Shown: piece after piece, positions 1-12,959 of the stretch
Layout: each line of letters starts with the position of its first letter
Position numbering within the stretch: position 1 is the stretch's first letter
Assembly: GCA_002221725.1 (NCBI GenBank)
Contig: NJFT01000031.1
Span: 1 to 64,000 of the forward strand
DNA: 64,000 bases
Direction: 5' to 3'
Source of the DNA: Scedosporium boydii
Lineage: Eukaryota > Ascomycota > Sordariomycetes > Microascales > Microascaceae
Translations under genes and position numbers: made by a program
The notes under the pieces: generated by a model
The model's database searches: none
Told to the model about the DNA's origin: nothing
The model's input: the letters and a program-made list of their open reading frames with translations, nothing else

Positions 1-2
1 TA

Positions 3-147
3 TGGTTTGGGGGGAAATATGGTTTGGGGGGAAGTATACCGTTCGCGCCACCGTGCCGGCACTGGGGGTACATCTATTTCCTCCCTTGTTTCCATAGAAA
101 AAAGAAGTCCCTTTTTTCCCCCCAAACCATACTTTCCCCCCAAACCA
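3..147. mobile_element. Short inverted-repeat (MITE-like) element
   Basis: Both ends carry the same two-fold motif TGGTTTGGGGGGAAA. On the left it is repeated twice in tandem (3-31). On the right its reverse complement is also repeated twice (118-147). The two arms match over about 30 bases apart from one inserted base, and the middle (about 38-112) is unrelated and not AT-rich. No coding capacity is present, so a non-autonomous DNA element is a reasonable guess. The window begins at the left arm, so the true left boundary and any target duplication cannot be checked. Confidence 0.5.
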
Positions 148-1275
148 GAGGATTATGGTGGTCAGGGTAGTTAAGTAGGGGTTAGATAAGTTCCCTAAAT
201 AGTCTGTAGCTATATCTCCTCTAGCATAAGGTACTAACTATAATATCCTTATCTACCCTATTTAAATCCTATAAGTTTAAGAGTACATCTAATACTAACT
301 AAGAAAGGGAGAAAGGACTATTTTAGAGTAGATTAACTTCCTATACTAGTAAAAGTATTACCTAGTTAAATAACTAGCTTAGGAAAATAGGAGGTATAAA
401 CTTAGCTTTATTAAGATTATTAATTACTTATACTCTCTTAATAAGACCTTAGTATAGAGGGCCTAGCTAAACTAAGATAAATTAAATATTAAGTTTATTT
501 TAGTAATCTTAGAGCTATCTAATATTACTATAATCCTATTATACTACTAGCTCTATCTAAATAACCCTTCCTATATAGCTAGTATTAAGTTTACTATAAA
601 GGAGGGAAAAAAGGAGAGGCCTTACTAAGCTCTATAGGTAAGTAGTAAAGGGGTATAGTATATATAATATATAGTAACTTACTTATACTTTAATAAACTA
701 GCTTACTAAATGATAATAATCTAGGATGAGGAAATAGAAGAGTTATACCTATATAATACCCTTTATAAGAAATAGAATACTAGGATTATAATTAGTATTA
801 AAGTGTAGGCTATATAGAGGAGAAAGGAAGGAAAGTTAGATAAATTTATTACTATCTATCCTACTTAGATAGTATAGGGTGTTTAGGAATATAGCCTCTT
901 AGTTATTACTAATATCTTTAACTTCTTTTAACCTTTATTAGCTATTTCCTATACCTATAATCTATCTTACTAATAGTACTCTACTTATAAAATAGGTAAC
1001 TAGATACTTAATAAGATAGACTATATAATAAAGAATAAGTAATTAGATAAGTTAGTTAATTTTTAGAGAGCTACTATCTATAACTTCTTTAGTAACCTAA
1101 TTAATATCCTCCTTAACTCTTTCTACCTTCTAACTATTAGGCTATTAGATAGTATATTAAAGGCTGGAATAAGTAAATAGAAGTTCTTATAGGAAGAGAA
1201 CTTTAATATATCTAAGCTAGTCTTAGAGAAGTTAAGAAAGGACGCTGAGGTAGTTAGGAACTAAGTAAGATACTT

Positions 1276-1767
1276 TGTCGGAGCCGGGCAGCACAACCAA
1301 CAACACAAACAAGACTGTGCCGCCTACTCAAGAGAATAATCAGGAGTAGCTGAGAGCTACACTGCAAAGAAGAAATGGTCCAATGGTTGTCGGAATGGTC
1401 TGATGGTCAAGTAGGACGTCGAGAAGTGGATGATCAGTCGGAATCTGCATCGTGGGACATCATATCTAAAGAAGAGAAGAGAAATGTAAAGATAGGAAAA
1501 GAAGTAATATTGAGAAAAGAATAGTAAAGAACGTCTACTACAACAACGCTCTGGCCGACAGGAAACAACTGATCGCTCCTAATCGCGATGCTGTCCTTCG
1601 CCTGCTTCTGCGCCCACTGCCTTGTCTAAGAACTAGTCTATGAAAAATGGGGGGCCATCATCCTTTTATGTATAAGTGAGGTTCGGATGTGTGGCACATC
1701 GGGCTTCCGGTGGCGGCACCGATCAGTAATGTGGCGGCGCCGCCGCCAGTCGCCCTATACACTAACA
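1276..1767 (-). repeat. Retrotransposon LTR, minus orientation, weakly RIP-mutated
   Basis: This 492-bp block begins TGTCGGAGCC and ends ACTAACA on the plus strand, and is the reverse complement of 2788-3280. Read on the minus strand it starts TGTTAGTG, contains a TATA-like TATACATAAAAGG about 110 bases in, and ends GCTCCGACA, the usual TG...CA shape of an LTR. It keeps GC-rich words that the partner copy has lost. No 5-bp target duplication was found at its borders, so it is either one end of a larger element or a rearranged solo copy. Confidence 0.72.
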
Positions 1768-2787
1768 TAATACCTAAAGAAGTTAAGAAGAGTATTAAAA
1801 AGCTAGGATATACTTTTTTTTACTAAGAAATAAATTAAAGCTTTCCTACTAGCTTCTAGTTTTAAGGCTAGGAAGTTAATATTACCTAACTTAGATAACG
1901 CTTAGTAAGTATATAATTTATATTAAGTTACTATAGATAGGGGGATAGTATAGTAGCCTTTCCTATTCTTCCTTAGGATAGACTAGTAGAAGTCCTATTC
2001 TTTAGCCCCCCTTTTAAAGTACCCTATCCCTACTAAGCTTACTAAACTCTTCCTACTAAAGATACTATTAAAAGTAGTAGTTCCTTTTAAGGGATTTAGT
2101 ATTCCTACTAACTAACTACTTCTACCTATTAATATACCTAAGCCTTTTACATTTAGCTTAGAAGCTTATAAAAAGAGCGAACCCCTATATTATAACCTTA
2201 TACTATTAAAGCCCTCTAAGTTAGTAAAACCTTCTTAATCTCTAATATATAAGCCTCCCTTAGATCGCTTAGTTTATTTAATAAGCTACAAGAAGGCGCT
2301 ATTGATAGTAAAGAAGAGGAGGTAAACTCTAGGAGCCCTACTAAAGTCTCTTAAACTACCCTCCTAACCTCTATCTTACTAGTTATAAAGAACTAAGGAG
2401 CAGCCCCCATCTTATAGATCTTAAAGGATTAGGGGACAGCCCTAATCTCAACCAGCCTCTAACTACTAAAGATTGCTACCATAGATACTAGATTATAAGT
2501 AGCGAGAATTCTATGACTAGGAGATAGGAGAGGTCTTTACTCCTACTATAATAAATATATTTATAGAGTTAGTATAGGTAGGACTTAAGGGAAGGGCCTG
2601 AGAGAGATATAAGCTACTAGGAAAGTAAGGTAACTAATTAATTAGTTATTTTATTATAGTTAATTTTTAAGAAAGGTATTATAGTTTACTATTTTTTCTT
2701 CGATGTTCTACTATTATTAAGTTTCCTTTATTGTTTTCCTTTTCTTTTTAGTAAATTTGCCTGAGGTAAAATTTAGAGGGAAGGATG

Positions 2788-3280
2788 TATTAGTATATAG
2801 GGCGACTGGCGCTGGCGCCGCTACATTGCTAATTAGTGACGCTACCGGAAGCCCGATGTGCTATATATCCGAACCTTACTTATATATAAAAGGATAATAG
2901 CCCTCTATTTTTTATAGACTAGTTCTTAGACAAAGGTAGTATAGTATAGAAGTAGGCGAAGGACAGTATTGTAATTAGGAGTAATTAGTTATTTCCTGTC
3001 AGCTAGAGCGTTGTTATAGTAGACGTTCTTACTATTCTTTTTTTAATATTACTTCTTTTCCTATCTTCATATTTCTCTTCTCTTCTTTAGATGTAAGGTC
3101 CTACAATGCAGATTCCGACTAATTATCCACTTCTCGACGTCCTACTTAACTATTAGACTATTTCGACAACTGTTAGACTATTTCTTCTTTTTAGTATAGC
3201 TCTTAGCTACTCCTAACTATTCTCTTAAGTGGGTAGCACAGTCTTGTTTATATTGTTAGTTGTATTGCCCGGCTCCGACA
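2788..3280 (+). repeat. Retrotransposon LTR, plus orientation, RIP-mutated copy
   Basis: This is the inverted partner of 1276-1767. It starts TATTAGTATATAGGG, which matches TGTTAGTGTATAGGG after G-to-A changes, and ends GGCTCCGACA. A purine run (TTAGAGGGAAGGATG, about 2773-2787) lies directly before it and looks like a polypurine tract. This suggests it is a 3' LTR of an element extending leftwards. Most differences from the partner are C-to-T or G-to-A. Confidence 0.72.
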
Positions 3281-3299
3281 AACTAGTATTCTATTATAT

Positions 3300-5278
3300 A
3301 TATTTAAAGTATATAGCTAATGTTTCTCTACTTATAATAGTTCTAGTTAGTTAATAATTATTAAGGAAATAAAGTTTTCTTATATTCTACTATTTACTAG
3401 AGCTTAAAATTCTTATCTAGCTAGAGTAATAAGTACTTTTAAGTAATAGATCTATTATCCTTCTATAATATTTATTTCCTATAGCTCTTACTTAAGTCCA
3501 GGTCCCATTGTCTATATAACTTCTTTAGTAACTAATATTAAGCTACTATATTATAGTTTCTATAAGTTTACTATTTATTATTAGAGCCTTTAGATTTCCT
3601 ATTATTATTTCTATTATTACTTATTTAGTTTAACAATTTCTTATAGGTTATTAACTAGGCTCTAAGTAAGTTCGAGTTACTTATTTACTCCTTTCTAGAG
3701 TTCTTTATAGAGGTTCTCTAGTTCTATAGGATCTATTTAGGCTTTAAGGAGGTATATTTACTCCTCTAGTTCTTCTATAAACTTTTCCCTTTATTTTCTT
3801 TCTCCTTCTAGTCCTTAGACTTACTACTAAAGTTCTTAGATCTCCTTTTATTACTTTTTATTATTTTAGAGACCTTCTTCTTCTATATTATCAATCCTTA
3901 TATTAAGATTAGCTTTACTAAGAATAGTATAGTAAAGATTATTAATTTGTTTTTAAAGGTTAATAAGATCTAATATAATATTGTTTAGTTTCCTATTATA
4001 ATATTAGTTAAGTCTCTTATAGAATATTTAGCTTCTACTGATACCTCTATACTAAGTAAAGGGAGCTTCTCCTTTTACTACTTCCTTTCAATTTATTTAT
4101 TATTCTTTTATAGACTACTTCTATTATTCCTATATTTTATTATCTAGGTCCTATATACTAAAGTAGGTATCTAGGTCCTTAGTTACTACTTTCTTTTTTA
4201 TATCGGTTTCTTTAGCCTTTCCTTATACCTTATATACTTTCTAATCTTTTTATTCTTTATTATTCTATAAATATAAGCGGTTTTTCTATTTTAAGGCCTC
4301 TATATAATACTCCTATTATTTAGTTAAGCTTTATAAGTCCTCAAGGTACTAAGCTACCTTGTATTTCAATTATTTATAGTTAAGGTCTTCTTTTATAATC
4401 TTAGAAATTTACTAGGTTACTTTTTCTTCTAAGTTCTTAATAATCTCCCTAAGGGCTTATCTTTCTTTTTCTTCTTTAAGTATAGTATAGTAGTTAATTA
4501 GGAGGTTCTTAAACTATTCTTCTTATTTCTAAGTAATCCGAGCTACTTATTATTCTTAGTCCTATTTTTCTAAGTTCTATTAGTATATAAACTACTATAG
4601 TAATCTAGGCATCTAATAATACTATTTATAGGCCTTATTATAGTATTCCTTATATAATAGGTCCTTACTAGTAAGAGTATTAAACTTCCTTAGGAGTTCT
4701 TCCTTAATCTCCTAGATTTACTCTACAATTCCTAAGATCTTAGCAATTTCTTCCTACTTCATTATCCTAAATGTTTATAGTTTCTTTAAGTAGTAACTAG
4801 CTCTATCTTTATTACTTTAATAAGTAATATAGTTGTCATTATAATATATAATCTATAATAAAGATTTATAATTAATAGTACTAGCTCCTAGTTATTAAGT
4901 TTTTCCCTCTAGTATAAGCTTAAACCTAGACTTCTTCTTATCTAGCTATTTATATCTTAGCTTAGGCTTGTACCTTATCTAATATTCCCTTATATAATAG
5001 CTATAACATTTACATTTATAGTATTTTCCTACCTTTTCTTTAAGTTTCTTAAAGGGAACTTATTTTATAGTACTAGTACTAAGCTCTATAGGCCCTGTGT
5101 AGGTTCCTTATATAGTAGTCTTATAAGTAGTCTTTTTCTTAATATAAAATTACCTTTATCTTCATTTCTCTATATATTATTTATATTATTAGTTGTTAAT
5201 ATATACTACTATAGTAATATATTCTAATAAGTTTCCTAGTTAATCTATTTTATATAGTTTATCTTTAACTTTATCTTT
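3300..5278 (-). pseudogene. Degenerate minus-strand retroelement ORF with CCHC knuckle and coiled coil
   Basis: Read on the minus strand, the DNA gives long stretches interrupted mainly by TAA and TAG, as expected after RIP of CAA and CAG. At 4982-5023 the codons fit a C-X2-C-X4-H-X4-C zinc knuckle if two TAY codons are taken back to TGY and one TAT to CAT. Downstream on the minus strand (about 4860-3600) the translation is rich in Lys, Glu, Gln and Leu and looks like coiled coil. A nucleic-acid-binding Gag or ORF1-type protein is the best guess. The Gypsy copy at 5284-13181 interrupts this unit, which probably continues at about 13187-14100. The exact class (LTR or non-LTR) is not resolved. 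Confidence 0.45.
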
Positions 5279-5283
5279 AAGTC

Positions 5284-5505
5284 TATAAGGATATACTATA
5301 TATAGCTTGAGGAAAGACTAGTATTACTAAGAAGTATATAGTTTTTAAAAGTCAATTAATAATTAAGACTTTAACTTACCCCTTAAAATAACTTATCTAC
5401 TACGAGAAACGCCTTTTGTCTCTGACTGCGCTCCGACCAGGCTCCGCAGCTAAGTTATCTAATAGCAAGTCCTATACTATAGTGTGCTCTCGCTTATACC
5501 TTACA
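5284..5505 (-). repeat. 3' LTR of the Gypsy element
   Basis: This is a 222-bp direct repeat of 12960-13181. It ends in CTTACA (minus-strand start TGTAAG) and begins TATAAGG, which is TGTAAGG after one G-to-A change. Its outer flank 5279-5283 is AAGTC, identical to the flank of the other LTR. The purine run just inside it on the minus strand supports its assignment as the 3' LTR. Confidence 0.88.
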
Positions 5506-5962
5506 ATTATCCCCCTAAGGCCATCTATTAGTCCCTGTAGATAGGCCTTATTCTTAGCTCCAATAGCATTATACTCTCTATTCTCTAATTATTTCCTTAT
5601 ATATTCTAGGTATTATAGTGTTAGCGTTGTTTCGCTTTGTTAGTGTGTAGTCACGTGACTCTTTATTATTTGTTGTCGGGGTGATTGTTGTAGTGCGAAT
5701 TTTTGTCGCCTTATTTATTATTCTATCCCCCTACAGCTTCTAATTAGTCTCTAATTAGGTAGCACGCTTATTCTTTATTATTTTAGTTAGCTCTTTATTA
5801 TAGAGCTTAGTCAAGTCACCTACTAACTATAAATATCTTACTATATTACACTATTCCTTCTAGGGAATTTTCCTTCCCTATATATATTATCATCTTCTAC
5901 TCTATACTAATAACTATTTCCCTTTTAAGATATTATATATTTCCCTTTCCAATCTATCAGCA

Positions 5963-7434
5963 ATGTCCTCTTACTAAAAACTAACTACCTTATAGGATGT
6001 CTATAATTGTTTTCTTATCTAAGATTATATTTTAGCTTTACTTTATTAAAGATAATTTACTAATCCCTTATAATCTTAAGATTAAATAGCTTATAGAATT
6101 TAATATCTAACCTTACTTCTATTATATTATAAGCTATTATTATTTTACCTAGACTCTCTATCTCCCTGTAGACTCTAGTTATATCTATACTTTTTATTAT
6201 ATAGATAGGAAGACTTATTATAAAGTTTAAATTATTACTCCTTAGCTAGCTAGACTATACTAATCCTCTATTCTTCTAGATTCCTAATAAACTTCTAGGA
6301 GCCAGTTAACAAGTTTTAATATTTTAGGTAGATATTATAGCTTAATAGGCTATTAGAGATTATTATAAGCTAGATACTAAGCTCCTTACAGATTAGAATC
6401 TACTTAAACGCCTCTGTTCCCTTCTATAGAGTTTTATAGATAATATTATTTGCACTATACCCTCTAAAGAGTCTAATTAAAACAAGGGTATACTCCTCAC
6501 TGTGCAGGCTCAGCTTTACCTTAATATAATTACTACTACCTAGGGCCTAGTATATGTCTTACTCCCCTTTACTTCTTCTCTTCTATTATATTTTTTAGGC
6601 TAACTCTACTTTATTATCTAAGTCTAAGACTATAACCCTTGAGAGATCTAATACTGTCTTACTGTCCTTAGTTATATTAGGTCGGAGAGGGCCTATTATA
6701 AGGCTTCTAAGGAAATTTAGAAAGCTATTGCTCTTATTAATAATGGCCCCTACCCCTATAATCTCTATAATATTCTTAACTTTATCTAAGTCCTAATTTC
6801 TTTTATTTATAGTTTTACTACCCTTGCTGACTATCCTAATAACCTATTCTATACTTATAGTATTTTTCCTGAAGTTAATAAAAGTAAGGCTAATTTAAAG
6901 AAAAATAAAGTATAGACTAGTTACTAGTAGGTTTACTAAATAGATATAGATATAATCTCTTTAAACTGTAGTTATTTCTCTACTAATGAGGCTGGTGTAG
7001 TTTAGGATGTCTTGTGTATTTTCAGCTTGCTTGCTACTAAGGATCTAAAGCCTCAGCGTTACTATTATATTTTATATAAACTTACCCTAACTTAGCTAGA
7101 CGCTTAGTACTAAATTTATAATACCTATACTTGTATAAGTGCTTGGGTCTAACTTCTTAAAGGCGCTGACTTAGAGGAGGAAGATAAGGGCGCTATTAGT
7201 AGTACTAATAGTAATAATAGTAGTGATAATAGTAATAGTAATAGAGGTGCTAGTCCTAGTACTCCTACTCCCTATTCCCCTACTTAGAAGTATTATAAGA
7301 TAAATAGCAGTAGTTCTATATGTAAGTATCCTACTCCCTATAAGTATACTACTACTTATATTACTAATCCCGACAGTGAGCCTGAGGGTCAGGGTAAGGT
7401 GGAGGGTAGTAGCGTTAGCACTGACATATCTTAG
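5963..7434 (+). pseudogene. Antisense degenerate ORF between integrase and 3' LTR
   Basis: This lies on the strand opposite to gag-pol. From about 6650 to 7434 one frame (codon starts at positions equal to 1 modulo 3) is open except for TAA and TAG triplets, which would all be Gln codons before RIP. The restored composition is protein-like, with a Ser/Asn-rich run (7195-7250), an acidic stretch (about 7170-7190) and a Ser/Pro/Thr-rich tail. A possible start is at 5963, preceded by TATA-like and pyrimidine-rich sequence. The frame between 5963 and about 6600 is ambiguous, so an intron or indel is likely. A GTCACGTGAC palindrome lies upstream at 5650-5659. No family was recognised. It could be an accessory gene of the element or a captured host gene. 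Confidence 0.45.
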
Positions 7435-7699
7435 GTATGTCTATAATCTAGTTATTTTTTCTCTCTTCTTTTTTTTTTAAGTTATATTAGTAGTTTCCCT
7501 ACATCTAGTTTAATTTATAATTTACTTTTTAGTTAATATTATTTTTTAAAAATATTTAGGTTACTTAGTCTTAGTTTTAGTTCTAACTAGTTAGTACTTT
7601 ATTGCCTTCTTTATTATAAAATTCGATCTTTTTATTTTCTATTAATTGTCCTACTTGTAGTAGGACTTTAATTTCTTTTTTTAATATCTTTATACTACC

Positions 7700-10600
7700 T
7701 TCTATATGTTTTCTAGATACTCTTCTAGTTCCTATATATTATATTCTATAGGCTAGCCTTCCTACTTTATAAGGTACTACTTCTTATCTCCAACTTGTCA
7801 GTGTGCGACTACTTTTTCTAGAGCCCATTCTTCTAGTTCCTCTAAGTTAAAGAATATATCTTCTCTATATCCTTCCTCTACTCTATTATATTAAGGCTCT
7901 AGTAATAATATATAGAAGATATTATATACTTAGCTATAATATTCTAGTAGTTTTACTTAATAAGCCTATATTTCTATCTTCTTAACTATAGTTACTTAGA
8001 GGTAGGTTGGTGTGATTTTTCTCTTACCTACCTTAAAATAGAAATTTTCTATTAATAGTTTTATAACTTAGCTAATATTAAAACTTATTAGAGTGTGCTT
8101 TTAGTTATATGTATATGTATGTTTAGTGCTTGCTCTCTACTAGTAATGCTCTACTACTTTCCTTATTACTACTAGGTAAGTTAAATATTCCTTAACTTCC
8201 TAGACCTTCTCTAACTAGTCTATAACATATTTAATATAATATAGGTAATACCTATATAAGGCTTTAAATAGAGATACCCCTAATATTATATTTACTATAT
8301 TATTTATAGTAAATTCTATCTCCTTAATCTTCCTTAACTAGTAATAGGGAGGTTAGTTAATATATACTTTTAGGTACTTTATAATTGTAGAGTAAGAGCA
8401 CTTATTAGCTCTATCTATTTGAGAATGCTAAGCTATTAAGATTTGCCTCTTTATACTTAGGGCTAGACAGAGTTCTAATTAGAAGGTGCTTATAAATAGG
8501 CTATCTTAATTACTAGTAATACCTTTAGAAGTACTAAAGTAATATTTAACTTCCTAATATAATAATACTACTAGCTCTATAGCTATTATCATTTTCTTTA
8601 TAAAGATTAAGACTACTATCTAAGTAAATTGATATAATATTATAAGTATTAAATTATATAGCTCTCTATCTAAGTAGATACTATTTAGAAGTCCTATAAT
8701 AAAATCTAAGCTAATTTTTTAAAAAGGGTACTTAGGAATTAGTAGAAGTTAGAAAGTACTATACTTCTTATAATATAGTCTACTTATATACTAACACTGG
8801 TCGCAGGTATATATATAGTCCTAGATGTCTAGGTATATATTAGCCTAGTAGAATTTGTATTTTAGCAAGTCCAGCGTCTAGTTTGCGCCCATGTGGCCCA
8901 TTTGTAAGTTATTATAGTGTTTATATAGCAACTCTACTCTTAGAGAGCCCTCTTTAGAGATTACTAGACAGCCCTTATAAAATAGAGTCCTATCTAAGGC
9001 TAAGTAATATCTACTCTTTATACTAGCATCCTATAGACTATTAATAAGTTCCTTATAGTTAAGATCTAGCTATTATAATCAGCGCACAGTCTTCTAAAAC
9101 TCGGTGCTAGTTATTAAGGAAAATGCTATTTTATTCTTTACAATCTCTCTTATAATTAAATGTAGGATTTATTAGTTATAAGCTAATATCCCAGCTCCAG
9201 CTAATAGCTTTAGACTATTACTATCTGATTAGTAAGTAGTCTCTATAGCTTTTCTTAGCTGTCCCCCTAGGCCGGAGGTCTTAGCTTACCCCCTTATAAT
9301 TACTACTATATACTAGCTAGCTTCTACTCTCAGCTAGTGTATACTACATTTACACTCTATTATGTAGCTTATTATCGCCACTTGACTTTTAGAGATAGCT
9401 ACTTATACCTGGCAGCTAGGGTTTCTATTAGCTATAGGATCCTAAGTAGCGCCCATGTGCCTCCTATACTCTCCTCTAATGCAGGTCTCTCTTACCTTTG
9501 CCTCTAGTATAGCTTTATATATTTAGTGTCTTAGAGTACTTAGTAGCTTTCCTATAAAGTAGACTTTCTAGTTTATAGCTAAGATAAGGTCTATTAGATA
9601 TACCCCTAACCCTCCTTTAGCTCTAGGCCCCTTCCCTAGTCTAAGCTTAGTTATAAGCTCTTCTACGACCCCTTAGTATTTAAGCTCCCCTAATATATAA
9701 TTAGGTTACCTTAATAATAAGTTTATAGGATTTGTCTTCCCGGGTCTATATTCGATTTTAAAGTTAAATGTAGATAGATAATAGACCTATCTAGCTAGTT
9801 ACCCCCTTAGATTATATACTAATACCTATATAATACCTTTTAGTACCTAGTAGTTAGTGAGGACCTTGAATAAGTCCCCCCCTTCTAGGAATTGTCTCTA
9901 ATGTTCTAAGCTCTCTATAATAGCTAGTAGCTCCTAGTACCCTATAGCCTATTAATGTTTAGTATTAGTTAGCTTCCTTAACTAAAAAGCTATTAGGTGC
10001 TATTTTTTATTAACTAATTAGAATAAGATATTTAAGATAGTATATATTAATATATCTGTCTCTACCTATATAGGTCTCCCCCAGTCCTAGTAGCTAAGGA
10101 TTAGGGCCCTACTAAAAGCATCTTTTAAGGCAGCAAAGGCATTCCACACCTCCAGTAGCTATTTAAAATAGCTCTTCTTAACACCCTTCTTACTCCCCTT
10201 TAATAGTATAGTTATTAGTGCAGTTATTTCTAAGTACTTAGTAATAAATTTGCAATAAAAGTTTATAAATCTAAGAAATATTTATATATCCTTAAAATTT
10301 TTAGGCTCTAGCTATTCTTATATAGCCTATACCTGCTCTGGGTCTATGGAGATCTTATTCTAATTGATCTAAAATCTTAAGAACTCTACCTTGTCTTAGT
10401 AAAATTAATATTTAGATACCTTAAGATAAAGCTAGGCTATCTCTAGTTGTTCTATAATAGCTAGGAGGTCCCATATATATTCCTCCCTAGTTTTCGAGAA
10501 GACTAGAATATTATCTAAGTAAACTATATAGTATATATCTATTAGTCCCGCCAGGGCCTTGTAAATATAGGCCTAGAATGTAGCTGGGGCATTTGTAAGC

Positions 10601-12900
10601 CTAAATAGTATTACTATATACTGAAAATGATTATACTTAGTGTAAAATGCTGTCTTTCACTAGTTAGAGTCCTTGATCTTAATCCTATAATAGGTGTCTT
10701 ATATATCTAGCTTTAAGAAGAACTTTCTACTAGACAGCTATAAGAGTAGCTCTCTAATTAGAGGTAGAGGGTACTAATTCTTAACTATAATATAGTTTAG
10801 CCCTTAATAGTTAATATAGAGGTATAGTCCCCTATCTTTTTTTAGTATAAATAAGATTGGTGCCCCTGCTGGGCTTGTAGAGTATAAGATCTAACTACTC
10901 TCTAGTTCTTCTTTAATATATTACTTAAGCTTTTTACTCTATTCTAAAATGAGAGGGTAGATTAGTCTATATAATAGCTCTTTTCTATTAACAGTGTCGA
11001 TTATATATTCCGCGCCTGTAAGTATAGGTAATTCCTTTACTATTTATTTTAAAAAAACGATCTTAAATTTCTCTAGTTCTAGTAGAAGGTTGCCTTTAGG
11101 GCTTCTTTTAATTAGCTCCCTATTGCTACTTAGTTATTTGTTCTTTTTGCCTAGGATGACAGTTATGTAAGTAATATAAAGTTCGCCCTCCTCTTATAGG
11201 AGTGTCTTTATAAATTAGGTAGTGTTTTTATTTATTACTGCATTGAACCACTAGTAATCTATTGCTGCTGCTACTATAATTTCTAGGTCCTATATATTTA
11301 GGTAGCTAATTAGGATATTAGAGGCATTTGCCCTCCTTTCTAATCTAAAATAGAAGACTATAATATCTCTTAGTTCCCTTTTATAATCTATTAATTTAAT
11401 TTAGATCCTATATACCCCTTAGGCTTTAAGCTATCTCCTATTAATATTTAATAGCCCTGGGTTGTTAAATTTTTATATATATTTAGGTAAGTATTACTAT
11501 ATAAAATCTATTAATATAGTATTTATTACTACTTTAATATCTAGGTCTATATTAATTTTAACCTATTTCTTCTTATTCTTCCCTTAGAGTCTTGTCTTAG
11601 CTAATATAGCTATATAGAGGGATTTTCCGAGTAGGCTTAACTAGAATAGTTTTTCTACTATAGTAGGCTAGGTTAGATATCCTACTATATAGATTTGTTT
11701 CCTAACTTATCTATATTAAGGTCCTGTGGGCGTTCTAACTAGTTATTAAGGTTAAGTATACTTACTATACCTCTTATAGCTAGTTCTTTACAATCTTACT
11801 TATAGTAGCCTTTTTTACTATAATTAAAGTAGGTAATGTAGTTAGCGCTTAGCCTCCCTGTACTTTATATACATTGTCCCCTAATATTTCTATTCTAAGA
11901 ATCTTGCAATTTTTCTTAGCTAGATTAGCCCAATACCTCTTCTTAGTCCCTTACTTATTTATAAGGTAGTTAGCTAGAGCTTAATTACTTTTAGTAAGGG
12001 TATTAAGGGTTACTGTAGGTTAAGTTAGCTTTATCTTACTTTATACTCTTCTTCTATTTTTCTACCTATTTAATATAGTATTATTCTACTTACAGCTACT
12101 ATATGTAGGCTTCTAACAGGACCTCCTTATAGTTAGTAATCATCTTAAGGAAAGTCTTGACTATGTTACCTAGGGGTTTGTCAAAGCATTTCTATAAGTT
12201 GAACGTGTCTATATTATTTTCTTTCTTTAGGGGTTCTCTAATAGCACTATAGAGTCTCTACTATTCTGTAGTAAATTTAATAGGGTGTCTACCTAACTAC
12301 TACAGGTTTTCTAGCTTAAGCTAAACTTTAAATATATATTATTTAAAGTTATAGTATAACTCTTTTATAAAGGTAAATAAGTCTTCTAAGGTAACCTTTT
12401 CTATATCTAATTAATTAGTATAGGTTCTCTATTCTAAGCAAAGGTTATTACTGACCTTCTATAGGGCTTATTAGATATAGGTCTACTAGTCTACCTTTTT
12501 CTTAACTATTTAGTTGCCTTTCTAGATTATAAGCTTCTAGTCTTAAACCTCTGTGGTGGTGAGTTTCTATATGAGGGGCTTTATAGTATAGGCTGGGCCC
12601 TTAGGGGCTATATATAATATTTTATTTAAGTTAAGCTTGTTTTTAACTAGTTTCTAGAATAGATCTTCTCTACTTTGCATCTGCTTAATCTCCCTTTGGA
12701 GCTCCTAGTTTTTAGCTCTTAACTTATCCTTTGTAGGTAAGTATATATATTTAGTTCCTCCTATAGAGGGCATTTACTATATAGTCTATAACTAATTATT
12801 ATACTTGTTTAGATTATCTATCTCTAATATATCTAAGAGCTTGGAGAGTTTAGATAGTATTTATTCTTTAAGGGTAGCCTCTCTAGCTGTAGTATATCTA
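7700..12900 (-). pseudogene. Degenerate gag-pol of the Gypsy element
   Basis: The pol landmarks lie on the minus strand. At 10495-10536 the codons read VYYIVYLDNILVFS, the reverse transcriptase core motif with the second catalytic Asp of YLDD changed to Asn by a G-to-A mutation (YLDN codons 10510-10521). At about 8794-8925 an integrase zinc-binding domain is visible: H-X7-H including GHMG, followed by CDQC at 8794-8805. Stops in these frames are TAA or TAG at Gln or Trp positions. Gag should lie towards 12900, but I could not define its ends, and no clear protease was read. An active element would reverse-transcribe its RNA in virus-like particles and integrate the cDNA; this copy cannot. Confidence 0.8.
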
Positions 12901-12959
12901 GTGATTCTTAGTAGTATGATCTTAGTTTAAGCTTAGTATAGCTATAGAAGTTAAAGAAT

